Positions 1 to 7,424 of a DNA stretch of 17,586 bases are shown piece by piece (position 1 is the stretch's first letter; each line of letters starts with the position of its first letter). Both the position numbers and the translations under genes were made by a program. The notes beneath the pieces are model-generated. The model made no database searches, was not told the origin of the DNA, and saw nothing but the letters and a program-made list of their open reading frames with translations. Source of the DNA: Candidatus Troglogloeales bacterium (GTDB lineage Bacteria > Nitrospirota > Nitrospiria > SBBL01 > SBBT01); the NCBI GenBank assembly GCA_005239595.1, contig SBBT01000106.1:1-17586 (forward strand), in the 5' to 3' direction.

Positions 1-2
1 CT

Positions 3-383
3 GAAAAGCAGAAGGTTAAACTGGTCTATGGTCCCGCGAAACCCCATAAGGCTGGAGTTTTTGATATGCCAGGGGGGTCCGAGGTCTATTTAAATGCCTT
101 TAGTCATCAGTTTGCACCCAATGAGATCAACGTCTTTAAGGGTGATACCATTCGTATTGTTTTGCAGAATATTGATGAAAAAGGCAATCTGATTGATAAT
201 CCTGATATTGTTCATGGCTTCACGGTAAATGGCTATGCGGATGTGACGCATGTCCTTGTCCCAAGAGGTGTAGCGGTGACCCTTGAATTTAAGGCGGATA
301 AGAGCGGAAGCTTTGACTATTATTGCAGTAATTGGTGCGGGTCGGTGCACATGGAGATGAGGGGGAAGTTTAATGTTGAGTAG
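3..383 (+). CDS. CuA-domain protein, C-terminal part (NosZ- or CoxB-like); 5' end outside window
   Basis: The frame is open from base 3 with no stop upstream, so this is the last ~126 residues of a longer protein. An internal ATG at 66 is not a convincing start. The visible part is a cupredoxin fold of the binuclear CuA type. A first ligand His is coded at 213-215 (VHGFTV), and the C-terminal ligand loop C-x3-C-x3-H-x2-M (CSNWCGSVHMEM) is coded at 324-359. The VHGF and HMEMRG surroundings resemble the end of nitrous-oxide reductase more than cytochrome oxidase subunit II. However, NosZ usually has Trp two residues after the first Cys, and here it is Asn. CuA centres take electrons from cytochrome c. 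The next gene is a cytochrome c whose SD overlaps this stop, so the two are probably co-transcribed. Whether the missing part is a NosZ propeller, a membrane anchor or nothing more cannot be seen. Confidence 0.85.
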   Translation, partial: EKQKVKLVYGPAKPHKAGVFDMPGGSEVYLNAFSHQFAPNEINVFKGDTIRIVLQNIDEKGNLIDNPDIVHGFTVNGYADVTHVLVPRGVAVTLEFKADKSGSFDYYCSNWCGSVHMEMRGKFNVE

Positions 384-396
384 GGAGGGTTTTCGT

Positions 397-864
397 ATGG
401 GAAGGATCGCCTTCTTTTTTGCTCTATTCCTTTCTGTTCTTATGGTGTCGGTATCTTCGTTTGCCGCGGACAAAAAAGAGTTTATGACCGCGGATCAGTT
501 CCTCTCATTGCAGGAATTTAAAGGGAGGCCCGTCCTTAAGAGGGGAGATCCTGCGCGGGGGAGAAAACTTTATGCCATGTATTGTACGGTATGTCACGGG
601 ATGAAGGGGGATGGGCAGGGACAGCTTGCAGGCTTGCTTGATCCAAAGCCCAGGAACCACACGGATGGAAAAGGGACGCGGCCGGGGGATGGGATGAATG
701 ACCGGACCGATGAGCAGCTCTTTAATGCGATTACCAAGGGCGGTCAAGGAATTAAAAAGTCGGTGAACATGCCGGCATGGAGTCATATTATTTCCGAAGA
801 AAACAGGTGGGATCTTGTTGCTTATTTGAGGACGATTGCTGTCCCTCCATACGTTCCAAAGTAG
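397..864 (+). CDS. Exported monohaem cytochrome c
   Basis: This is a 155-residue protein with a signal peptide at residues 1-23 (hydrophobic core AFFFALFLSVLMVSV, then SSFA-A), so it is periplasmic. One class I cytochrome c domain follows. CTVCH at 63-67 binds the haem, the motif is followed by GMKGDGQG as in the cytochrome_CBB3 / c551 type, and M125 in NMPAW is the likely distal ligand. I chose ATG 397 because AGGGAGGG at 382-389 sits 7 bases upstream. An in-frame ATG at 373 would add eight residues and overlap the upstream gene. The gene follows the CuA protein directly and is likely its electron partner or a carrier to the oxidase modules downstream. Cytochrome c identity is certain; its partners are inferred. 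Confidence 0.9.
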   Translation: MGRIAFFFALFLSVLMVSVSSFAADKKEFMTADQFLSLQEFKGRPVLKRGDPARGRKLYAMYCTVCHGMKGDGQGQLAGLLDPKPRNHTDGKGTRPGDGMNDRTDEQLFNAITKGGQGIKKSVNMPAWSHIISEENRWDLVAYLRTIAVPPYVPK

Positions 865-958
865 GGTGTGTGGTTGGTCTCTCTCCATTAGGATTTTCCT
901 TAACAGGATGTTCGAAAATATCGTTCTTGTTTCGATGTGAGCGTGGGCTGTTTTTTAA

Positions 959-984
959 AGCCATTGTGTCGCACAGCAATGGCT
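959..984 (+). other. Stem-loop in front of the tetrahaem cytochrome gene
   Basis: AGCCATTG at 959-966 is the exact reverse complement of CAATGGCT at 977-984. The inner bases TGT (967-969) and ACA (973-975) can extend the stem around a CGC loop with one bulged G. There is no T-run after the 3' arm, so it is not a standard terminator on the + strand. It lies about 18 bases before the start chosen for the next gene and buries the alternative ATG at 979. A role in translation or mRNA stability is possible but not shown. The rest of the 865-1002 gap holds no clear promoter that I can defend. Confidence 0.5.
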
Positions 985-1002
985 GTGTTAGAGGAAAGTA
1001 GA

Positions 1003-2130
1003 TTGCTAAAAAAAGTGGTTTTCGCTCTTGTCGCTTTTATTTTCTGTCAGATTTTTCTGGTCCCCTCCTTTTCTTCTGGCGCTACCATGGGTGAAAACGG
1101 ATTGGCCTCAGAGAGAGAGCCGCTTGAAGGAAAACATCTCTACAAACATTATTGCGCCGTGTGCCACGGCATTTCCGGTAAGGGCAACGGCGTAAATGCT
1201 CCAAACCTCGATCCCCATCCCTCTGATCTTACGGGTAGTGAAGTCGCCAGTCTTTCCGATCAGGAGATCTATGAGGTGATTGAAAAGGGTGGAGCGGCTG
1301 TTGACCTTTCGGCGGCCATGCCTCCCTGGGGGAAGACCTTCTCAAAAAATCAAATTGCAAGTTTAGTGGTGTATGTCCGTTCTCTCTCCAAGAAGAGTTC
1401 GGCCGCTGTCGAGACGGTTCGTTTTTCAGACTTAAAGCGAGAAGAAAATGCCGATTGCTCGATTTGCCATGTCAAGTTTAAGGGGGAGCCGATTGCGCCC
1501 AACCTTGGCCACGAAGGGAGTAAGCTGCATCGAAAGTGGCTTTACCAGTTTCTGAAGGAGCCGACAAAGGTGCGGCCTGTCGGATTTATTCCCCTGACGA
1601 AGGCCAGAATGCCGAACTTTTATTTTTCGGATGATGAGGCGGCTGCGGTCACAGAATTTTTAATGGCACAGAAAGACAAGGGGATATCGGAAAAGGAGAT
1701 GAATGGAGTCGGATTGTCTAGATTGTCTAATCCGTCGGAGATCGAAAAGGGAAGGGTCCTCTTTGTTGATAAGTATGCATGTGACGCCTGTCATCAAACA
1801 GGGGGACAGGGGGGCGGAATTGTAGGGCCGAATCTGTCGGAGGTTGCAGGCCGTCTTCGCCCGGAATGGATGTTCTTTTGGTTGAAAAACCCCCAGGCAA
1901 TTCGATCCGATTCTCCCATGCCGAATTTTGGGATTTCTGATAGCGAGATCGTCTCCTTATCTGCCTATATTTTAAGTCTTGGAAAGGAGGCGCCAAAGGA
2001 AGAACCTTTGTTAATTTCGGTGAATGAGGCCCTTTATAAAAAAGGGGAAAAACTTGTGAAAGAAAAAAACTGTGTTTACTGCCATACGCTTAATAGTTTT
2101 AATAGCCAACTAAGAAAGGTGGAGCGATGA
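1003..2130 (+). CDS. Exported multihaem (four CxxCH) cytochrome c
   Basis: This 375-residue protein starts at TTG 1003, with GAGGAAAG 991-998 as the SD. That start gives a clean signal peptide (KKVVFALVAFIFCQIFLV). In-frame starts at 937 (GTG) and 979 (ATG) add a polar leader and have no visible SD. Haem sites are CAVCH 51-55, CSICH 142-146, CDACH 260-264 and CVYCH 347-351. Domain 1 (to ~128, distal Met in MPPW) and domain 3 (~248-326, MPNF) match the two domains of the dihaem lipoprotein at 7425. Domain 2 is a shorter version with RMPNF. Domain 4 stops only 24 residues after its haem motif, so it looks incomplete. The stop overlaps the ATGA of the next gene. It is probably a periplasmic electron carrier or relay to the bd-like modules; the partner is not known. 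Confidence 0.88.
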   Translation: MLKKVVFALVAFIFCQIFLVPSFSSGATMGENGLASEREPLEGKHLYKHYCAVCHGISGKGNGVNAPNLDPHPSDLTGSEVASLSDQEIYEVIEKGGAAVDLSAAMPPWGKTFSKNQIASLVVYVRSLSKKSSAAVETVRFSDLKREENADCSICHVKFKGEPIAPNLGHEGSKLHRKWLYQFLKEPTKVRPVGFIPLTKARMPNFYFSDDEAAAVTEFLMAQKDKGISEKEMNGVGLSRLSNPSEIEKGRVLFVDKYACDACHQTGGQGGGIVGPNLSEVAGRLRPEWMFFWLKNPQAIRSDSPMPNFGISDSEIVSLSAYILSLGKEAPKEEPLLISVNEALYKKGEKLVKEKNCVYCHTLNSFNSQLRKVER

Positions 2131-2132
2131 TA

Positions 2133-2639
2133 ATGAAGTGGGGGTATGTTGTAGTTCTAATCATCACGGTGTTATTGGGGCCTGGATTTACCTATGCGGA
2201 TGAGGAGGAAAGCATGAAGCCTGTCCCAAAGGCCTATGCCGGAAAGCATATGCCAAAGGGATGGTGGATGGATGCAAAAGTCATTGCAGAGGGAAAAAAG
2301 ATATTTGAAACAACTCATTTAGAGTTTGATTACAAAGGGAAAAAGGAGCAGGTCAAGGATGGTTGTTCCACCTGCCATGCAATTGATCCGGCAAAGGATC
2401 GTCCCAAGCAAAGGGGCGCGCGCGATTTCAGGAGTGCAGAGAAGATGCATCAGTTCTCCGACAGTTATTGGTTTTGGAGAATCTCTGAAGGGGTACCAAA
2501 GACCAAAATGCCTGCATGGAAAGATAAGCTTTCTGAAGAAGAACGTTGGAAGGTGATAGCTTATGAGCATACGTGGTCTCATGGTAATCAGCCGGCCGAA
2601 CATGCACATAAAGAGATTAAGGTCTTAGTCGAACCGTAA
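2133..2639 (+). CDS. Exported monohaem cytochrome c
   Basis: This is a 168-residue protein with a signal peptide at residues 1-22 (WGYVVVLIITVLLGPGFTYA-D). It has one haem site, CSTCH 78-82, with a probable distal Met at 126 in KMPAWK. The domain ends in SEEERWKVIAYEHTW, the usual C-terminal helix of small cytochromes c. About 20 residues (HLEFDYKGKKEQVKDG) lie between the conserved G-K-x-I-F helix and the haem motif. This is longer than in its neighbours, whose spacing is 5-7. I prefer ATG 2133, which has an 8-base gap from AGGTGGAG (2117-2124). The ATG at 2127 leaves only 2 bases and overlaps the upstream stop. It is followed after 56 bases by the first bd-like oxidase and is a plausible electron donor to it. 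Confidence 0.87.
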   Translation: MKWGYVVVLIITVLLGPGFTYADEEESMKPVPKAYAGKHMPKGWWMDAKVIAEGKKIFETTHLEFDYKGKKEQVKDGCSTCHAIDPAKDRPKQRGARDFRSAEKMHQFSDSYWFWRISEGVPKTKMPAWKDKLSEEERWKVIAYEHTWSHGNQPAEHAHKEIKVLVEP

Positions 2640-2695
2640 CGGATTGTAAGCAGGCCGTTTAGCTCTTGTCTTGTTATTGTGAAGGTTGGGTTTTC

Positions 2696-5017
2696 ATGAG
2701 GGGCTTGGGATTATTTCTAGCAAAGGCGAGGTCGGTTTTCCATGGAGGGTGGGTCTCCTTTCTTACGGTAGCCTTTCTTCTGGTTGCGTCGGTTGCATTT
2801 GGTCAGGAGATAATCACCAGCGATTATCGTGATATCCCTTGGATCGGGAGCCGGAATGCCGTCTGGATTATTGCCCAGGTGCATCTCCTGTTCGCCGGTT
2901 TTGTGCTTGGGGTTCCGATCTTTTCGTGGATCTGCGAGGTCATTGGCTATAAAACAGGAGATCAGCGGTACGACAAACTTGCGAAGGAGTTCACAAAACT
3001 CCTGACGGCCTCGTTCGGGACGACCGCGATGTTTGGCGGTATCCTTGTTTTTCTCTTTGTCAGCCTCTATCCCAAGTTTTTTAACTACCTCTCCGAGGTT
3101 TTCTATCCGACCTATTTTGTTTATGTGGCCCTCTTCGTTGTCGAAACCTTCGTCCTTTATCTCTACTGGTATGGCTGGGATGCGATGAAATCAAAGAAGA
3201 AGCTGCATCTCTTCTTGGGATTTCTCCTGAACGTGATCGGTTTCTTTATTATGATCGTCTCGGACGCCTGGCTTTCTTTCCAGGCAAGCCCTGTGGTGTT
3301 GGCGGAGGATTTGAAGGGATGGCCTCGTCTTTGGGCAGCCATTCATAATCCAACCTGGAATCCGGTTAATATTCACCGAATCATCGGAAATGTCGTCTTT
3401 GGCGGATTTGTCTGTGGGGCCTACGCGGGGGTTAAGTTCCTGGGGGCAAAGACACCGGAGGAGCGAGAGCACTACGACTGGATGGGTTATGTCGGGAACT
3501 TTATCGGCATTTTTGGTCTCCTGCCTCTCCCCTTTGCCGGATATTGGTTGATGCGGGAAATCTACGAATATAACCAGCAGATGGGAATTACCCTGATGGG
3601 GGGGTTTTTATCTTGGCTCTTCATTCTCCAGGCGATTCTCATCGGGACATTGTTTCTCGGCGCGAACTACTATCTTTGGCAGGGACTTTTAAATCGTACG
3701 GAAGGGGGAATTAAATACAAAAAATACATCACGGTGATGTTGGTTGTTCTTCTGGCCTGTTTTATGGTCTGGATGACCCCACACTCCCTGGTAGCGAGTG
3801 TTGAAGAGGCGAGAAAGATGGGCGGTACGCATCATCCCCTCTTGGGTGTGTTTGGTGTTATGTCGGCAAAGTTGACCGTCGTTAACATTATGATTCTCAC
3901 CTCCTTTATCAGCTTTCTTCTATATTGGCGTGCCAATCAAGAGGTGACGGTTTCTTGGGCGAAGGGTGTGCGTGTTGTTGAGGTCCTCCTTTTTGCTGTG
4001 GTGATTGTAGGCGTTATCTGGCTGGGGGTTTATGGTTACTTTGTCCCTGCGGTTGTTCGTGTAAACATCCTGTCTGTGGCTCAGGTGCTTTCCGTCCTCT
4101 TTGTTTTGGTGACCGTCTCCATCATGACGGCGTTGATGCTAAAGAATGCGAGGATGACCGGCGTCATGAAGTGGGGGAATATGACATCGAGCTCCCAATA
4201 CGCCCTGGTGCTCAATGCGGTGGTGGTTGTCCTGCTGATGACGATGATGGGGTATGCCCGGTCGGCCTCCCGTGTTCACTGGCATATCTACGGTGTGATG
4301 CGGGACAATTCTCCTTACGCCTTTACGCCCGCCTTGGGTAGTGCCGCGACGATGATGTCGATCTCCGCCCTTGTTTTTGGGCTCTTCGTTGTTTTTATCT
4401 TCTGGGTGGTCTCGCTGCCGGACAAGAAGGCAAAGGAAGAAAAGGCTACGGCAGAAGGGAAGGTTCTTGTAGAAGAAGGGGCAGGCTATTTCAGAAAGGC
4501 AGCCGGTTTTGTCGGCGTGGTTTTAGTCGCCTATACCGCGATCGCCTATTCACTTCCTCAAACCGTCTCTCTTCCGCCCACGGAAGAAAAACTCAATGTC
4601 GCGACGATTGCCAACGAGAAGGATCTGGTAAAGATCGGGAGCAAAATTTTCTATGGCAAGGGTCAATGCGCCCTCTGTCATACAATTGGGGGTGAGGCAG
4701 TAGGACGCTGTCCTAATCTCGAAGGGGCGGGTCGTCGTCTAACCAGGGAATTTATTTATGAGACGCTTACGAAGCCTTCCGCCTATATCAAGCTAGATTT
4801 TGATCAAGTGGAACCAAAACGGTTTGCGGCCCAGATGCCGACGATCAATAAGCCGCCGATCGGTCTGTCGGAACAGGAACTTTTAACCGTGATTTCGTTT
4901 GTTCAGAGCCAGGGGGGTAAAGTGACGGTCCATCCATCGGAGTTAGAGATGGGGGCGGAGGCCGCAGTTCCGGCTCAAATAGAGCCCTCTAAAACAGGAG
5001 AGGCGCAGTCGTCCTGA
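2696..5017 (+). CDS. Cytochrome bd-like oxidase subunit fused to a C-terminal cytochrome c (module A)
   Basis: The protein has 773 residues. An N-terminal hydrophobic leader (8-26) is followed by about 13 TM helices related to CydA, then a Lys/Glu-rich cytoplasmic loop, a further TM (~602-620) and a periplasmic cytochrome c (CALCH 658-662, distal Met in QMPTINKPPI). CydA-like landmarks are H63 in TM1, E150 in TM3 (VVETFVLYLYWYGWD), W192 in TM4 and H227 at the start of TM5. The TM6-TM7 link is only about 17 residues, so the quinol loop of true bd oxidases is missing. No Met393-like ligand stands out in TM7. H363 (TPHSL), H379-H380 (GTHHP) and H528/H530 (VHWH) lie in predicted periplasmic loops. 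ATG 2696 has GAAGG at 2681-2685; a TTG at 2666 is in frame but less likely. No CydB follows. The likely role is a cytochrome c-coupled oxidase core; the reaction itself is inferred. Confidence 0.88.
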   Translation: MRGLGLFLAKARSVFHGGWVSFLTVAFLLVASVAFGQEIITSDYRDIPWIGSRNAVWIIAQVHLLFAGFVLGVPIFSWICEVIGYKTGDQRYDKLAKEFTKLLTASFGTTAMFGGILVFLFVSLYPKFFNYLSEVFYPTYFVYVALFVVETFVLYLYWYGWDAMKSKKKLHLFLGFLLNVIGFFIMIVSDAWLSFQASPVVLAEDLKGWPRLWAAIHNPTWNPVNIHRIIGNVVFGGFVCGAYAGVKFLGAKTPEEREHYDWMGYVGNFIGIFGLLPLPFAGYWLMREIYEYNQQMGITLMGGFLSWLFILQAILIGTLFLGANYYLWQGLLNRTEGGIKYKKYITVMLVVLLACFMVWMTPHSLVASVEEARKMGGTHHPLLGVFGVMSAKLTVVNIMILTSFISFLLYWRANQEVTVSWAKGVRVVEVLLFAVVIVGVIWLGVYGYFVPAVVRVNILSVAQVLSVLFVLVTVSIMTALMLKNARMTGVMKWGNMTSSSQYALVLNAVVVVLLMTMMGYARSASRVHWHIYGVMRDNSPYAFTPALGSAATMMSISALVFGLFVVFIFWVVSLPDKKAKEEKATAEGKVLVEEGAGYFRKAAGFVGVVLVAYTAIAYSLPQTVSLPPTEEKLNVATIANEKDLVKIGSKIFYGKGQCALCHTIGGEAVGRCPNLEGAGRRLTREFIYETLTKPSAYIKLDFDQVEPKRFAAQMPTINKPPIGLSEQELLTVISFVQSQGGKVTVHPSELEMGAEAAVPAQIEPSKTGEAQSS

Positions 5018-5070
5018 TCGGTTTTCAAGTTGTTTTTGTCTCTATTCTTTAAGTTAGTAAAGGAATTTCT

Positions 5071-5820
5071 TTGGAGTTGAAAGGTAAGGGAGTCCATCCG
5101 GGGATAAGGGTTGCCGTCGCCCTTTCCGTGTTTTATCTTTTCATGAAGTTTGCCATTTCTCCTCCCCTGCCGTTTAGCCTCATCTTTATGTATATGGCCC
5201 TGGCTATCGCAGGTTCTGCGATCTATCTTGCCCTTTTTTCCGATATTAAAGAGGCAGTGGTCGATCCTCTGTTTTCCTTTCTGGGCGGAGGAATGGAAGG
5301 GGGTCTTGCCAAAGGGGGGCGTTATGTGGTCTTGGTGGCCGTGCCGATGTTCGTCTGGTTTGGTTCCTATCAGAAGATGGGGGCTTCCACGGAGGCGCCT
5401 CTTGGCCAACGGGTGATTCATCCGGCACCGCCAGGCGAGTTTGCCGGTTTATATAACCCCTATCGGACAGAGGGAGAGGCGGGGAAAGCGGAATTCCTTA
5501 AGTCTGTGGAGGAGGGGAAAGAGGTTTATTTCAAGAACTGTGTTTTTTGTCATGGCGACCTTTTGGATGGAAAAGGGATTTTTTCACATGGATTAAATCC
5601 TGCGCCGGCAGATTTTCAGGATCCAGGGACGATTGCGATGCTTCAGGAGTCGTTTCTGTTTTGGAGAATCAGCACGGGTGGAATTGGACTTCCGCAGGAA
5701 TCGACCCCTTGGGATTCTGCCATGCCCCGTTGGGAAACAATGCTCTCAGAGGCAGAGCGGTGGAAGGTGATTTTGTTCCTTTATGAATACACGGGTCGCG
5801 CCCCGAGGACATGGGAGTAA
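5071..5820 (+). CDS. Three-TM membrane-anchored monohaem cytochrome c (module A)
   Basis: This 249-residue protein starts at TTG 5071, 7 bases after AAAGGA (5059-5064). Its length matches the module B copy at 10805. Three hydrophobic helices lie at about 12-30, 36-56 and 84-100, the second opening with PPLPFSLIFMYM. A conserved linker (QRVIHPAPP, GLYNPYR) precedes a cytochrome c domain with CVFCH 157-161 and a likely distal Met at 208 (AMPRWETML). The cytochrome would face the periplasm. The same protein follows the bd-like gene in all three modules, so it is probably a structural subunit of the complex. By position and build it resembles a CcoO/CcoP-like electron-input subunit, though I see no sequence relation to those families. 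The stop is one base before the next ATG. Confidence 0.88.
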   Translation: MELKGKGVHPGIRVAVALSVFYLFMKFAISPPLPFSLIFMYMALAIAGSAIYLALFSDIKEAVVDPLFSFLGGGMEGGLAKGGRYVVLVAVPMFVWFGSYQKMGASTEAPLGQRVIHPAPPGEFAGLYNPYRTEGEAGKAEFLKSVEEGKEVYFKNCVFCHGDLLDGKGIFSHGLNPAPADFQDPGTIAMLQESFLFWRISTGGIGLPQESTPWDSAMPRWETMLSEAERWKVILFLYEYTGRAPRTWE

Positions 5821-5821
5821 G

Positions 5822-7423
5822 ATGGGTTCCATGCTGGTAAATATAGGCCGGATCTTTGTGGTGATGCTTATCCTGCTCTGGTCTTCTCCCGCCTCTTTGC
5901 AAGAGGGAGAAGGGGAAGCAAAGAAGCCTTCCGGAGTTGCTTCTGATCTTGACGCTGGAAAGCACATCTACGAAAAACGCTGCTCTCATTGTCATGGGAT
6001 AGAGGGAAGGGGAGATGGAGTAGCGGCAGATCGTTTTCGTCCCAGGCCGGCTAATTTTGCCAGGGCGAAGTATAAATATGCCTCTACCGAAAAAGACGAG
6101 CTTCCAACAGATGAAGACCTTTTAAAGACGGTGAGCAAAGGGCTTCCCGGCACGGGAATGCCGGCTTGGGAAAGTGTTTTGTCTGAAAAAGAGCGGATGC
6201 AGGTCGTGCAATATATCAAGGCGTTTTCCGATAAGTTTGCCGAAGCGGGTGCCCCTCCAAAGAAGATTGATTTTGGCAAGAAGATTCCTTTCTCAAAAGA
6301 AAGTGTGGAACAGGGAAAGGAGCTCTTTTTTAAAAAAGCAGAGTGCAACCGGTGCCATGGAGATGAAGGGCGGGCCGATGGAAAGAATGCGGCGGAGCTG
6401 CCAGTTTGGCCCAGGAATTTAACGAAGGGCTGGACCTTTAGACGAAGCAATGATCCAGAGGAGATTTTTCAGCGGATCAGCCGTGGTATTATAGTGATGC
6501 CCTCTTTTGCCAAGGGCGAGAATGTGGAGACGACAGAAGAAGAGCGCTGGCACATTGCGAACTATGTCCATTCTTTATCCCAATATAAGGGGAAGCCGGA
6601 GTGGAAGGTTACCCTGATTGCAAAGAAGATCGAGGGGGAGGTCCCTTCTGACCCGGATGACTTGCGTTGGGGCAGTCAGGAGATGCACGGTTTCCCGTTG
6701 GTTGGGCAGGTGACGGTAGAGCCGAGGATGTTTACTCCGACGGTCGATATGGTGACGGCCAAGGCGGTGTACAACGACAAGGCGGTTTCCTTTTTGGTGG
6801 TTTGGGATGATCCGACCCATAGTGTGGCGGGTGCGATGGCATCTGAGGAGGTTTCTGGAGAAGTTTCTGATACATCCTCTGAGGGAGCTAAAGGGGAAGC
6901 AAGTCCGGTCTATGATGATGCGGTGGCGATGCAATTCCCGGCAAAAATGCCGGAGGGGGCGCAAAAACCCTACTTTGTTATGGGAGACCTGGAACATGCG
7001 ACCTATTTGGCCAAATGGGATTCAGGGGCAGGCCGTGTTGTAGAAATGAGTGCCAATGGTCAAGATCGCGTTGTTGTCCAGGAGGCCTCACAATTTAGTG
7101 GAAAAGGGGTTTACAAGAATGGCCAGTATCGGGTTGTGTTCACAAGGCCTTTGACTGCTGTCGATAAAGAGACTGATATTCCATTTGTCCCTGGAGAATT
7201 CATCCCGATCGCGTTTACTGCCTGGGACGGATCCAATGGAGAGAAGGAAGGGATGCGGTCTTTGTCCGCATGGTACCATCTTCTTCTTGAGCTTCCTACG
7301 CCTCCTGAACGGTATATCTACCCGACGGTCTTGGCTGTTTTAGTGATTGGTCTGGAGTTTTGGATAGCAAGAAAATATAAAAATGGGAATGCTCATTCCG
7401 GAAAGGGTAAGACAGGTAACTAG
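5822..7423 (+). CDS. Dihaem cytochrome c with ethylbenzene-dehydrogenase-type haem b domain and C-terminal TM (module A)
   Basis: This is a 533-residue protein. It has a signal peptide or anchor (~6-25), two cytochrome c domains (CSHCH 54-58, CNRCH 175-179, each followed by a G-x-G/A-D-G signature), an EB_dh-like beta domain (~262-490) and a TM helix (~500-517) with a basic tail. The EB_dh family holds the haem b subunits of type II DMSO-reductase enzymes (EbdC, DdhC, ClrC, NxrC). The conserved Met-Gly of that family is visible at 387-388 (YFVMGD), and AWDG near 477-480 is also typical. I cannot assign the second haem ligand. A Ser/Glu/Gly-rich stretch at ~335-372 is absent from the module B copy. 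ATG 5822 has GGGAG (5813-5817) inside the previous gene's end; an in-frame upstream extension to 5783 overlaps that gene and is rejected. Likely role: periplasmic electron relay tied to the bd-like core. Confidence 0.87.
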   Translation: MGSMLVNIGRIFVVMLILLWSSPASLQEGEGEAKKPSGVASDLDAGKHIYEKRCSHCHGIEGRGDGVAADRFRPRPANFARAKYKYASTEKDELPTDEDLLKTVSKGLPGTGMPAWESVLSEKERMQVVQYIKAFSDKFAEAGAPPKKIDFGKKIPFSKESVEQGKELFFKKAECNRCHGDEGRADGKNAAELPVWPRNLTKGWTFRRSNDPEEIFQRISRGIIVMPSFAKGENVETTEEERWHIANYVHSLSQYKGKPEWKVTLIAKKIEGEVPSDPDDLRWGSQEMHGFPLVGQVTVEPRMFTPTVDMVTAKAVYNDKAVSFLVVWDDPTHSVAGAMASEEVSGEVSDTSSEGAKGEASPVYDDAVAMQFPAKMPEGAQKPYFVMGDLEHATYLAKWDSGAGRVVEMSANGQDRVVVQEASQFSGKGVYKNGQYRVVFTRPLTAVDKETDIPFVPGEFIPIAFTAWDGSNGEKEGMRSLSAWYHLLLELPTPPERYIYPTVLAVLVIGLEFWIARKYKNGNAHSGKGKTGN

Positions 7424-7424
7424 A

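Noticed and set aside
777..1001. 74-codon plus-strand frame overlapping the end of the monohaem cytochrome gene
   Set aside because: It starts inside a certain gene in another frame, has no recognisable domain, and ends where the next SD lies.
865..1002. Possible promoter in the longest gap between genes
   Set aside because: AT-rich patches are present, but no -35/-10 pair with acceptable spacing could be defended by eye.
3827..3835. Reading the HH motif as proof of a haem-copper oxidase catalytic subunit
   Set aside because: The rest of the protein follows CydA landmarks (TM1 His, LES/VET Glu, TM4 Trp, TM5 His), and the usual haem-copper six-histidine pattern is not seen. An added metal site stays only a hypothesis.
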